From assembly GCA_034359265.1 (NCBI GenBank), contig CP136891.1:80530501-80594500 (forward strand): a DNA stretch of 64,000 nucleotides. Reading direction: 5' to 3'. The position numbers were made by a program, and so were the translations under genes. Shown here in pieces: positions 23,021 to 34,165 of this stretch; position 1 is the first letter of the stretch, and the number at the start of each line of letters is the position of its first letter. Origin of the DNA: Canna indica. Its lineage: Eukaryota > Streptophyta > Magnoliopsida > Zingiberales > Cannaceae. The notes beneath the pieces were generated by a model. The model did not search any database. It saw only the letters and a program-made list of their open reading frames with translations, and was not told the origin of the DNA.

Positions 23021-24327
23021 TAATAAAAATAAAAAATTATAATAAATGATCATATTAAAATTTGAATCCAATATTTTTAGACAATATATAATATATTATC
23101 ACTAATTATGCTATTCATAATTGGCTTACGTGGTCTTACCCTTATATAGCATCAAAGGTGACAGGTCATTTCAATGACTCGGCTACTTTATCATTATACC
23201 AAATAAAATCTCCATAGCTCAAAGCAAATAAAATAATCGTTGAGCTTCCAAAAGTAAACTTTTTTTTTTGTGATCTCTATTTTCTGAATGCAACCAAATT
23301 AATGGGTGATGAGTTATGTTTTCATTTTTCATTTTTTTTGGTAAATTCATCTAATTACATTTTTTCTGCGTATTGCTCAATTTATATATTAGATTCTTTT
23401 TCTAATGGAGTGACTAATTACTTTTTTAATGTTAGGATGAAATTCCCAGGATGTGCCAAAGTGTTCAAAGGGAAAACTTCCTATCATTGACATGATATAT
23501 TCTTTTATTAAAAAAAAACTAATTTCTTAATATTACATCATCTGCCACATAGATATTATGATTTTTTATTTGATTCGATTAAACTTATTAATCCATTGAT
23601 AAATTCATCAACTTAGTACAGATTTTCATTAATAGATGAGTTTGTTAATGGTTAACAAGTTCATCCAAAATAAAGAAAAAATTAATACTATCTATATGGT
23701 AAATGATATGGTATAAAAAATATTTTTTTAACCAACAAATATTTGTAGCTAGAGGGTAGTGCAAGTATCTTTCCCTTTAATATAACTAGCCTTTTACCAT
23801 ACAAGACACTAACATCAAATACACCCAACTTAGGCAAAAGCATTGACCAAAGTAGCAAATAGTGAGAAGATGCCAAATGCAGTGTGATTACATATACTGA
23901 TTGAAGCAGATTATGTGGGCATCATCTATACCACCAATTTCCAAAAGAAAAAAAAAACAGAATAAAGAAAACTTATAATTAAAAGGGGGAAAAAGGTTAA
24001 ATGATGGTATATATTTACTGAATACTCAACAAAATTGGTATAAAATCAGAAGAAAAAAAATGTATTTGAATTAGCAAATCTGAAAAAAAGTTAATAATCA
24101 AAAACAGCCCAGCTAGACTGCCAATAGTCACATAAATATTATGGATCATCCTTTTTGATAGACACTCCAAACAGACCAAATATCACAGTAAGTTTAAATT
24201 CTCTATTGCTACAAACAATCCAAGTAAATATAATTCCTTTGTCAATGTGCAGAAGGAAGGTGCTTGCTACATGACCATCGAGAAAATATAGCAAATGACA
24301 AAATGCAAAAACGAAGGTAGTACTGTT
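22081..24327. other. AT-rich intergenic DNA with an (ATT)n array
   Basis: No gene is supported. A trinucleotide (ATT)n array is at about 22976-23022. Short open frames, for example 23302-23490, have no recognisable features. Confidence 0.4.
22976..23022. repeat. (ATT)n microsatellite
   Basis: About 15 consecutive ATT/TTA trinucleotides. Confidence 0.85.
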
Positions 24328-25093
24328 CAAGGTTTAAAATCTCGGTACCGGTACCGGTTTCGGTCACCGGCCGGTACCAGTACATACCGGTACCGTACCG
24401 ACACACGGTACGGACCGGTACGGGAATAGCATACCGGTTTTTTTTTTGTTTTTTTGTTTTTTTTTAAGAGTTAGATATAACTCTAAACAATACGTAATTG
24501 ATGAATAAATGTTTAAAATCAATATTCCAATGTCAAATACAGCTCGAAGGGTCTAAATTTTTTTCGGGAGGGGGCTCCGCCCCCACACCCCCGCAGGGGG
24601 CGCTGCCCCCTTGACCCCCGCCCGCTAACCGGACCGCCGAAGACTCTGCGTAGCGCAACATAATTCGGCTATTAGATATGTTGCACTACGTCTTATGTTG
24701 CGCTACGCAGAGTCTTCGGCGGTCCGGTTAGCGGGCGGGGGTCAAGGGGGCAGCGCCCCCTGCGGGGGTGTGGGGGCGGAGCCCCCTCCCGAAAAAATTT
24801 TAGACCCTTTGAGCTGTATTTGACATTGGAATATTGATTTTAAACATTTATTCATCAATTACGTATTGTTTAGAGTTATATCTAACTCTTAAAAAAAAAA
24901 AAAAAATCAATATTCCCCGATATCGCATCATACCGCTCATACCGGGCGGTATATGGCGAAATACCGCCATATACCGCCCGATATACATGATATACCCGGT
25001 ATTTTCAAATACCGGGTATATCGAATACCGGAATCCCCAAAAACCGGTATATACCGGCCGGTATATACCGTTTCGGGCGGTTTTTAAAACCTT
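24328..25093. mobile_element. Fold-back (Mutator-like) element with 9-bp target duplication
   Basis: The element is flanked by the direct repeat agtactgtt (24319-24327 and 25094-25102). Its ends are imperfect inverted repeats: caaggtttaaaa on the left and, read back, aaggttttaaaaaccgcccg on the right. Subterminal parts are dense in 'ggtaccggta', 'accggtat' and 'ccggccggta' words. Inside, two arms (about 24463-24663 and 24690-24893) are nearly identical inverted copies around a centre of roughly 25 bases. Each arm holds a very GC-rich block (cgggagggggctccgccccc). There is no coding frame. A nine-base duplication is typical of Mutator-like elements, so a non-autonomous MULE fold-back is the best guess. 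Confidence 0.8.
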
Positions 25094-25102
25094 AGTACTG
25101 TT

Positions 25103-27074
25103 ACATGCTCAAATGAGTAAAAGTATATTTGAAAGTGTATAAACAAGCACATCGTAAAACAAGTTTCCATCCCTATTACTAGGAGGGAGTTGTATGCCCA
25201 CATGAGAAATTTGTCATTGAAACAACTAATTGAAGATGATATTTCAAAATCACTCAAGACAACTAATTCTTAGGTGTCCATCCCTTCACAAATAATAGGA
25301 AATACCACAAATCAGGATTGCAGGAGCCCCATTAGATTGCACTGGAAAAAATAAATTAGCAGGCAGCATTTTGGAAGACATGGATCCACTGCACTTGCTA
25401 CTTGCACATAGAATATATCAATTCAGACCAACAGAGACCAAAGATATTGTGAGCCAGATCATTTTCAGTTTTAACTAATTATTAGGAATACAATAAACAA
25501 GGATACATAGAATGTGCATAGACAGGGCTTCCATAAGACAGACTATGTGAGTATAGTCTTCAGAGCATATTACTGTTGGACTAAGTTGAATAACTCTTAT
25601 CCATCAGTTTTTTTCCAGTCTTCACCAGCTTATAACAGACATTAAGTATATCCCCATTAAGGATATTCAAACATAACACCATTTGAAGTTTTACTAATAT
25701 CATACATAGACAAATAGCATAAGCCAAAAGAAATGTCTAAAAGAAAAACGGTAAAACCAAGCAAAGGAACATCATATTGAGCTAATTATTAACACCTGGC
25801 AATTTCTATGACCATCCACCTAGATCAAAATCATTTTTTCATTTTATCCTATGTGCACAATATACTTCTTCCCGCTTACCTTTCATGTTGATTAGTTGAT
25901 TACATCATTATAATAACTTTCTTGGCGCTTACTGTGTGATTGTGATTTATGACATAATTCATGAGAAAATGATACAGAAAATTGGAAACAACTGTTGAGA
26001 GAGGTAACAAAGACCATGATAGAGGATCTAACAAATACCACAATTATCTAGCGATGTTAGAAATTCTAGTAACTTCTGGATTTTTCCTCATAAATAGACT
26101 GACGCAAAAAAATCTAGAGAATAAACTATAAGTTGCTGTTGACAATTCCACAAAAAAAAACTATCAACAAATAGTAAGTTCAAGTGAACAAGAAATTAGT
26201 GCCACAGATCTTAGAAGACATTCATTGTGTCTCAGGGAACTTCATAGAAGTAATGTTGTAATAGAACCAAACTTGCAATTTAGCAGAAACTAGGAAGATT
26301 CTTCATGACATATTACATCAGCAATGTGAATCTAGTCACTTCTAACTACAAAATTGGCATGGCACTGAAAAGAAAAAAGTACATGTAGTTAAGTTAATAT
26401 TTCCACCATCTACACATACAAAATCTAACACAACATAATCTAGAATAAGTGAGCAAACCAGTTCACACAATTTCTAATGGAGAACAAACTAACATCTTGT
26501 AGGTCCTAAACTAAGTAAATTGCATTGGTCCTTCCTAGAATTTTGACAAGCTTACTTGATAGAATTGTCATCTATGTACCCTGTGTACCTCCGAGCCAAA
26601 ATTTTTTGGTCTTCACAATAAGTCAATAACATATATAATATCAAAAAAGTATCAAGAACCAGACTTAGATGGAGAAATGGTAACTAACCACATTTCAAGT
26701 ATATCACTAAAGGAAATAATTTTGATAAGAAATAAATTTGAAAGAAGAATATTAGAAGAATCCTGATTTACATACAAAATCAAAACAGTAAGTCTTCCAA
26801 TTGTATTCCATAGTAAACAAATGGCAAAAAAAAATTCCTCACAAATTCCTGAGTCATACATGCAAAATCCAAACAACATAACTTACACAAGCAGTTAACA
26901 ATTCTTCCATCTCATATATTAACTCAATTGTTTCTGTAACATTATTGCAACAAATGTTTTGACCCTCCGGTCATTCCACCATGTTACGGTCAAAAATTGA
27001 TATATCAATAGCATCGAATCATACATAATTCAGAGTTCAAAAGTAAAGGGCAAAAGAGAGGAATAGATCGAACC
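25103..27074. other. Intergenic DNA downstream of TIM23
   Basis: No gene is supported; only short unremarkable frames occur. The right end is presumably the TIM23 3' UTR. Confidence 0.4.
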
Positions 27075-27650
27075 CTAGATGGGCACGTATCTCTTCATAA
27101 CCTGCTTCCCCGCAACAGCAGCACCAACTAGCAACCCTCCAATGGCACCGGCTACTGCCGCCGACCGAGGTCCATTTGCGGCCTTGAACAGCGCCCCAGT
27201 GCCGAGCCCAGCGACAACGCTGTTGACCCAGTCGTCCGTATCCCTCGCAGCGACCATCCCGCTCTCGAGCCCGGCGTACATGAGGCTGACGATGCCGACG
27301 CGGTTGCTAATCCGGCGGCCGTCTTGGCCGCAAGAGTTAAGGACTCGGTTGACGCGGATCTTCATGGTGTCTCCGGGCTCGGCGGAGAGCACGGCGCGGC
27401 GGAGGCCGACGGAGGCGCCGGCCGCGGCCCCGGCGAGGTAACTGATGCCGGTGTAGTAGGTGAGGTTCTCGCCCCAGGAGCGGCGCTGAGCGAGGGACTC
27501 CTCTTGGAAGAGGAACTCTGGCGAGGTGGGGAGATCGTAGAGGGTGCGGTAGGGGATCTGCACGTCGTGGTAGGGGTTGTAGAGCCGCCGCTCACCCGAA
27601 TCTTGTGGGCGATCAGCATCATGTCCACCGAATGCCCTTGGACTGGCCAT
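27075..27650 (-). CDS. TIM23: Mitochondrial import inner membrane translocase subunit TIM23
   Basis: This is a single uninterrupted frame of 191 residues. The N-terminus ([18 protein letters not shown]) is followed by the plant TIM23 signature [20 protein letters not shown] and EFLFQEE. The Tim17/22/23 membrane domain covers about residues 65-185, with four glycine-rich hydrophobic segments such as [19 protein letters not shown] and [18 protein letters not shown]. The protein forms the presequence-import channel of the mitochondrial inner membrane with TIM17 and TIM50. The length matches plant homologues, and the lack of introns is usual for the family. The start ATG at 27650 is the first in the frame. 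An AACCCTA telo-box-like motif lies about 20 bases upstream on the coding strand, as in many nuclear genes for mitochondrial or ribosomal functions. Confidence 0.95.
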   Translation of the reverse strand: MASPRAFGGHDADRPQDSGERRLYNPYHDVQIPYRTLYDLPTSPEFLFQEESLAQRRSWGENLTYYTGISYLAGAAAGASVGLRRAVLSAEPGDTMKIRVNRVLNSCGQDGRRISNRVGIVSLMYAGLESGMVAARDTDDWVNSVVAGLGTGALFKAANGPRSAAVAGAIGGLLVGAAVAGKQVMKRYVPI

Positions 27651-27719
27651 CTCAGCTTCTGTTATTTCTAGGGTTCCGGCGGATCACGAGGTGGAGGAGG
27701 AGCTTCAAGCCACGCCGCC

Positions 27720-28094
27720 GCGGCTAGGTAAATGGGGGACGCGAGGGCGGTGATTGAGGAGGGCTTTCGGTACGTGTGGGGGCTGGGGTTCTTTAATATA
27801 TAATTACAAAAAAGACCTCGTAGTTTCTCCTTTTAGTACTCGGGAATATGTAGTTTGAATAGACCTCCCTGGAAAAATCTGGCCTTTTGGCGATTCCTTT
27901 AGAAATTAGAATCGTAGAAGGAATCTACCATACGCAGCTGGCACGCGTTCGCTAGATGTCTTCAATAAATATACATAGATTCTATGACACTTCAACGAAG
28001 TCACGTGATATAATTTCAAATATCTTAAGTCGATATAATATTTCATAAAAAAATTGATAAAAATTAAAATTAATTTGTAAGAAATTAATACTCA
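27720..28094. other. TIM23 5' flank
   Basis: No second gene starts here. The first 60-80 bases are GC-rich and probably belong to the TIM23 promoter or 5' UTR. The rest is AT-rich. Confidence 0.35.
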
Positions 28095-29120
28095 TTAATC
28101 AGGATCGTTTGGTAGATGATAATCTATCTGGAATAGTGCAATTTTTAAATTCTCATGCTCCATGTATTATTATGTTTGGTTTGTACACTATCAATAATTC
28201 AAATTACTTCGATAATCAACATTATCATTAAATGGGCAATATGAATAGCTCTAATGAAAGATGAATAAATTGATTACCACCTCAGTTAATCCTAAATTTT
28301 AATATTATTCTTCGATTATGTATATTTTTCTCTATGCAATGCATTATTAAATTTTGACAACAACTTTTTAATATTTTTTATGAAATCAAAAAATACACAA
28401 TTATATTATCATCTATGTTTATCAAACATACTAAATATGGTAATGTTATATTATCGTTAAATTAAATATGACATTCTATCTTAGGGGACGTTTGATATAA
28501 TGTAATCTATTCAGATTATCGAAAACTTTACTTTAAATTACCTGGGCTCACTACATTGACATGTTTGGTTGGGCCAGATTACCAACAAATCACATTATCA
28601 GTAATGCGACTTTTTAAATTCCCAAGATCCTACATTACAATGTTTGGTTCGTACACTTTATCAATAATCTAGATTATCTCGATAATCCAAATTATCACTA
28701 AATTGGTAATGTGGATAACCCCATCAAAGATGAGTATATCGGTTATCACCCTATTGTAATTCTAAATTTTAACTTTACTCTTCTATTCAATATATTCTTC
28801 TTCATGCAAAAGCACCATCAAATTTTGACAAGGATTTTTTTAGTATTTTTTTTCTGAAATAAAAAAAAATACAAAATTAGATTGTCATCCATGTTGACCA
28901 ACAAGATAATGTTACATTATCGATAAATTAAAGGTGGCTATCTATCTTAGGGGACGTTTGGTATAAGGTAATATATTCAAATTATCGAAAATCCTACTTT
29001 AAATTACCTGGGCCAAATACATTGACATGTTTGGTTGGGTGAGATTACCGGCAAACCACATTGCATTGGTAATCTAGATTATCACCAAACTAGCAATATA
29101 GATAGCCCCAATAAAAGGTG
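28095..29120. repeat. Array of related MITE-like units (GGGGACGTTTG family)
   Basis: The word ggggacgtttg[ga]tata occurs at 28484 and 28950, 466 bases apart. A diverged start (gatcgtttggtagatgataat) is at about 28100. Each unit continues with 'aatctattcagattatcgaaaa...', '...aaattacctgggc..' and a central 'aattttgacaa..tttttta..ttt..gaaat' segment. The last unit is cut short near 29120. The same central segment, inverted, occurs near 50800-50950 and 57060-57200. It is a non-coding element family. Confidence 0.6.
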
Positions 29121-29229
29121 TCTGAGTAGGTCGGGTAACAGAGGGGCGTCACCGCTGGGGTGTTGCATGCGTGCGGCGGTGTTTGCTTGACTTCGGGTAC
29201 CAACCATTGTGAGACAAATAATTAAGATT

Positions 29230-29700
29230 TAGTCGGCCCCACTGTGAGCGCCAAATGTTCTTGCCTAAAGTCGGAGCGGTGCGGCCCGGTCCAATGCGTC
29301 TTTTGGTCAAGTGCAACGAACTCTGGTGAGGGAGGGGGCTACAAAAGATATTTCAACGCTCAAATAAGAATGTGTTCGATGTGGTGTTAATAAAAAGGAG
29401 AATCTCTCTACCTGAGGCTTATCGTGTCTGTATATATTGGCAAGATGAGGGATTTGTCAATTATGCCACCCAATAATCTTGTAGGGATGATGCTCAGAAT
29501 GTCTTAAGGTTGATACCGGAGATGTCGGTCTCGTAATAATGAATCTCTTGCTTTTAATGAGAACGCGAATATCCTTGTATGATCGGGTGGAGCTCGTCGG
29601 GCTAAAGTCGTCTCGCTTGTCTTGAGTCTGGTTCATGTATGTGGGCGCTTATAGGCCTAATCCGGTCGGGCCCAAAGGTACTATTACAATCCACCTTTAG
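29230..29700. repeat. Dispersed repeat, copy B (related to 21641-22070)
   Basis: Collinear with copy A throughout. It lies directly next to a copia gag fragment, which supports a retroelement origin for the family. Confidence 0.55.
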
Positions 29701-29748
29701 CTATCATCTGGGATGCAATCTCTCGAAGTACCTCGTTTGACATACTAA

Positions 29749-29929
29749 TTAGGTACAAAATTGCAATCGTCTTCTGCTCACTGTATTCTTTCTCCTCCTT
29801 AATGCCCTGCATATTGTCCGGGTGTCTTGTATCCTCTTCATAGTTAGGATCATTTTCATTTTCATTGACCAGAGTGCATAGTTGACATTACGATCTAACT
29901 TCTCAATATCGAATTTGATGCTCGCCATG
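29749..29929 (-). pseudogene. Ty1/copia gag N-terminus, truncated
   Basis: On the minus strand the frame MASIKFDIEKLDRNVNYALW then SMKMKMILT is the usual start of plant copia gag polyproteins. After about 30 codons the similarity ends and the frame closes. The rest of gag-pol is absent. The ATG is 22 bases downstream of a candidate LTR edge and primer-binding site. Confidence 0.75.
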
Positions 29930-29950
29930 GTTGGGAAGTAGGATACCAAT

Positions 29951-30437
29951 TGTTGGGAAATTATGCAAATTTCTTGCAGGATCGATAAAACCTAAATCCA
30001 ATGAGAGAAATAGAAAACCAAATACGAAACCAAGATTACGAAAATTAATAAGAGACACAAGAGGTTAACGTAGTTTGAACTCGGCGAGGGTGTCGTTCCT
30101 ACGTGCACTAGGAGAAGATGAGACTTTTTTATTAATTCCAAAAAGAATTACAATAAGAGTGCAATAAAATCGAATCCCCTTCAAAATACAACACACTGTG
30201 TCAAATAAATTGAACATGAAACTATTATGTAGTAAATGCACTATATCTGCCTTGAAATTGAACTCCTCTATCATATGCCAAAACTTGGGAAGATGCACTC
30301 TTTGAAAAACGGGTGATATTAATACTCTTAATTTTCTAAGTCTCGCATATTTTCTCTCCTTTTCGTGCTTCTTAATCTTATGTTTGGAAGGAACTGCCTC
30401 TATTTATACTCGAGAGGGATGAAATTGATTGAATCAG

Positions 30438-30477
<40 letters not shown>

Positions 30478-31001
30478 TGGAATGAGTCAAAAAAAATTTG
30501 TGGTCGCTGAAAAAATCTATCAAAATTCTCGACAAAAATAGCTAATTTTGAACCAGAATCTCAGTCAAAATCAAATTTAAAAATTGTGATGCATGCTACC
30601 ATTTTCGCCATTTTTTGAGTAGCATGTGCTGCGTTGCTTACCACGCGCGCAGACAAACATGCCCCCCCTGCTCTAGTGCTGCGAGCTCTTCCCGCTTTCC
30701 AAACCCAGAGCTGGCATTTTCAACCAACCAGATCTGGTGCAATGGGCTCGGCTCGCTCGCTAAACCCATAATGGAAGGTTCAATTCGCCAACCCTTGGTG
30801 CAGCGGGCTCGGCCCGTATGCCAGACTCAAAGAAGTAGACTTAGCCTATCTACAGGCCCACTTCTTCATGAAAACTTCCCAAGCCTAGCAATCATACTGG
30901 GCTTCAATAGCCCATTCAGAAAAAAAGAGTCTTTGACATGAATAGTAAGCTGAATTGCTTCAGTCTAAGTTTGGCTTCAACCACACAAGTTTGGTTCGAC
31001 A
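29951..31001 (-). mobile_element. copia-type LTR (outer edge tentative)
   Basis: The inner edge is clear. On the minus strand the sequence ends cccaaca and is followed by attggtatcc, resembling the TGGTATC start of an initiator-Met-tRNA primer-binding site, and then the gag ATG. The outer edge is tentatively at 31001, where the minus strand starts TGTCGAACCAAAC; this would give a TG...CA LTR of about 1.05 kb. A GA microsatellite lies within it at about 30439-30472. The outer edge is 48 bases from the ALMT stop codon. Confidence 0.5.
30439..30472. repeat. (GA)n microsatellite
   Basis: About 17 consecutive GA dinucleotides inside the presumed LTR. Confidence 0.9.
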
Positions 31002-31048
31002 ATAATTTGATCAAATCAACTTCCATTTGGGTCCGATCACATTAATTC

Positions 31049-32737
31049 TCAGACCTCTTGCGAAGGCTTCACTGAATCTGATTCTTCATCCCGAGGAACT
31101 ACAGATGACATTGAAGAAGAAGAAGAAGAAGACTTTTTGTGATCGCGTGCAGTCTCGAAGCTTGCAAGTTTGGCTAACGCGGCCACAGCTTCGACGACTT
31201 CTTCGACCCTCTCCGACACTTGCATCAGCAGCGACGCAACCGCCATGAGCGGCATTGCCTCAAATACCGACACCGTCGCCGTTGCTGATGGAGCGCCCTG
31301 CTTCTTGTCTCCATCGATTTCATCTGCTGCTTCCCGTGTTAAATATCTGGGGAGCGATCTCAAAGCAACTCCGAGCTCCTTCACTCCATCGTTCATCTCC
31401 CCAACCAACAACCCAATGCTCGGAGACTCCTTCATCGACTCGAACGAGCTCGACAACTGCTTCAATACCTTGGACGAGTCCCGGCTCAGTCTCAAGCAAA
31501 CATCGCGAAGATGGCTCTTCACTGCCGGTGACTGATCCCGATCAGAACCGATGCAAGCGTCGAGGGCTTCCACGCAGTACGCGCAGCGCCGGATGGCTGC
31601 TCCGAGTTTGAGGTATTGACCCCACGGATGCCGAAATCTGAACCTGCCATGGCCGGGCTCCCATCTCGCGAGATTGGCCTGCGAATCCTCGGAACCTTTG
31701 GAGTTCAGCACGCATTTGTATCCCTTCGATCTCAGAGCGGGCGATCCCTTGCCTTCGTTGTCCTTGGCGTTGGTGAAGTAATCATCGGTTAGACTCTCCA
31801 AGGAGTCGGCGAGTTTTGCCATGTTGCGAGAAAGGAGGAGATGGAGCTCTTGTCCGGCCCAAACCGGGCGGACGAGGATGCAGACGAGGAGGGACATGGA
31901 GAAGCCGATGAAAATGGTGTAAACGCGCTGCTGCGCCATTTGAAGCAGCTGATCGACGCGGTATCCGGAGACCGCCACCAAGCTGAAGGTGAGGATAAAA
32001 ATGGTGATGCCGTAATCGAAGCGGGCCTTTATGTTCGGAATGAACCGGGAGAATGTTGCAGCAGAAGCTGCACGTAGAATTAATTACAGATATATTAATC
32101 ATCAATGAGCGAATTAAGCAAGGAGAAATTAGTTAAATTCAAATTAATTAGGTTCCATTTTAAATTAATTCAAATTAATTAATCATCAATAGATGCAATT
32201 CAAATTAATTCAAATTTAAAAGTTAAATTCAAATTAATTAGGTTACATACCAAGAACAAAGACTGAGCCGCTGAGAATAATAGGTTCCATTTTTTCTCCA
32301 GATTTGCTCGCAATCCAGTGGACGCCGACCGCAAGTGCGCCGGCGGTCGTTGTCGCAAGAGCTCTGTTTAATCCTTTATACAAGCACCCACCGACTGTGT
32401 ACTCAAAGACCACCACCACTGTCATCACCGCCCACATCGCGCAGCCTCCGACTCCGTCGTACAATGGCCTGGTATAATAGAAGAGTGACACTAAAGCTAG
32501 TGCTATTCCCACTTTGACGCCATGGATGACTTTCCGGGGGTCGTCGGCGCCCATCTTCCATGCATTCTTCCCAAAGTTGGTCGGCTTCGACATCATCTCC
32601 GTCGCAAGACTCACTAACCAAGTCCGAGCTCTGGAAATCCAGCTGCAGCTGGGTTCCAATTGCATCTTTGCCGTTGAGCCTTCAGGGATACTCACGCGCC
32701 ACTCGGCGCCACCCACGGCTTCTCTTCCGGTGGCCAT
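31049..32737 (-). CDS. Aluminum-activated malate transporter (ALMT) family anion channel
   Basis: Two exons: 32737-32251 and 32067-31049. The 183-bp GT-AG intron splits an alanine codon, giving VLASAATFSRFIPNIKARFD. The product is 501 residues. The N-terminal half holds the membrane domain: KVGIALALVSLFYYTRPLYD, WAVMTVVVVFEYTVGGCLYK GLNR (the family's PF11744 signature), then YGITIFILTFSLVAVSGYR and IFIGFSMSLLVCILVRPVWA. The C-terminal half is a soluble, helix-rich cytosolic domain with the ALMT WEPGHGRFRFRHPWGQYLKL motif. It ends in a Ser-rich tail. The family forms malate or other anion channels in the plasma membrane or tonoplast, acting in aluminium resistance, guard cells or vacuoles; the branch cannot be fixed here. 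Most ALMT genes have more introns, so this two-exon structure is unusual. Confidence 0.9.
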
Positions 32738-32807
32738 TGCGGAAGGTAGACTGAGTACTAATGAAGGTGCAATGGATGAGCTGTGAATTGGGAGGTGATC
32801 AAGGAGA

Positions 32808-32822
32808 TCTATATATATAGGG
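32808..32822 (-). promoter_or_regulatory. TATA-like element of the ALMT gene
   Basis: The sequence ctatatatatagg lies 70-85 bases upstream of the ALMT start codon on the coding strand, a plausible TATA box. It is based on motif and position only. Confidence 0.4.
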
Positions 32823-33106
32823 TTAAGAAAAGAGAAGGGGGTACGTAGCCTTGTTTGTCTTGATGTATGTATGTGGTAATGGAGATATTTATATATAACA
32901 GGAGCACTTGTAGAATGATGATGTTGATAATGGGGAGTACGCAATGGAGCAATGGAGCAATGGAGCAAAAGAGTTGTCTTGGACAGTGGAAGTACCAAAC
33001 TAAGCATACGCAAGCTTGGTGCTTTAGCTTTCTTTTAAGGACGTCATTCATTTTAGTTGTTGTATTATCCAATCCTATCTTTAGCCATTAATTTTGTCAT
33101 GGATAA

Positions 33107-34165
33107 GAGGTTTTTATGCCCTCAACTTTAGCAAAAAATATTAAAATACTCTTAAAAATTCTTTTCCGCCCAATATGCTATGAAACCATCAAAATTAGTA
33201 TGAAAATACTCTTTTATGAAATGGTAAAATGACATGACAAACGATGCTAACGGTAACAATTGAGAGCATGACACGTCATCAATGAGTTGTCATAGAAAAA
33301 TAAGATAATAGGTGTTTTTGCCCCTGAACTTTAGTAAAAGGTGCGAAAATACTCATAGAATTTTTTTAGCCCAATATGCCTCCAAATCACCAAAAGTAGT
33401 GGGGAAATGTCGTTTCTTGTGACGATAAAGTGATGTGACAAACAGTGCTAACGACAACCAACGATAGCACGACATGTCATCAATGAGCGGTCAAAAATGA
33501 GCACGACATGACACGACAAACGGTGCTAACACCAAGCCTCCATCCCACAATCGCAATAACTTCTCCTTCGATCTAAAACATACTTCGTGTTAGCACCATT
33601 TGCCGTTTGTCGTTTACCGTGTTGTCACCGTTTGTAGTGTCGTCACTATTTGTCATTTGTCGTGTCGTCACCGGTGCTAACTACAATGTCTTCTTCTCAC
33701 GCGAAGTATGTCTTAGATCAGATTTGTCATTTGTAGGATGGAGGCTTTACCATGTTGTGTTTTGCTCAATTTTGACATCTCATTGATGATGTGTCGTGCT
33801 CTCATTGGTTGTTGTTAGCACCATTTACCGCGTCACTTTATCATCCCAAAAAGGGCATTTCTAGACTAGTTTTGGTGGTTTGACGACATATTGAGCTCAA
33901 ATTTTTCTAGAAACATTTTCAAACATTTTACTAAAGTTCAGGGGCAAAAATACTTTTTATCTTATTTTTCTTTGACAACTCATTGATGATATGTCATGCT
34001 CTCAATTGTTACTGTTAGCACAGTTTATCGCGCCATTTTACCGTTCCAAAAAGAATATTTTTACACTAATTTTGATGATTTATGGATATTATTGGGTACA
34101 AAAAAATTTCTAATGACATTTTCACATTTTTTGCTAAAGTTCATGAGAAAAAAACTCATTATCAT
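33107..34165. mobile_element. Large imperfect inverted repeat, probable fold-back element
   Basis: The left arm (about 33107-33540) and the right arm (about 33590-34165) are inverted copies. 'gccctcaactttagcaaaaaat' on the left pairs with 'tttttgctaaagttcatgag' on the right. 'gcccctgaactttagtaaaa' (about 33320) pairs with 'ttttactaaagttcaggggc' (about 33925). 'gagcatgacacgtcatcaatgag' pairs with 'ctcattgatgatatgtcatgctc'. Each arm thus contains two related sub-units. The centre holds short 'gtcgtcac' and 'tttgtcgt' repeats. I found no target duplication and no coding frame. Confidence 0.65.

Noticed and set aside
24834..25142. 102-codon open frame over the fold-back element's right side
   Set aside because: It is a translation of accggtat-type repeats and runs through the element boundary; not a gene.
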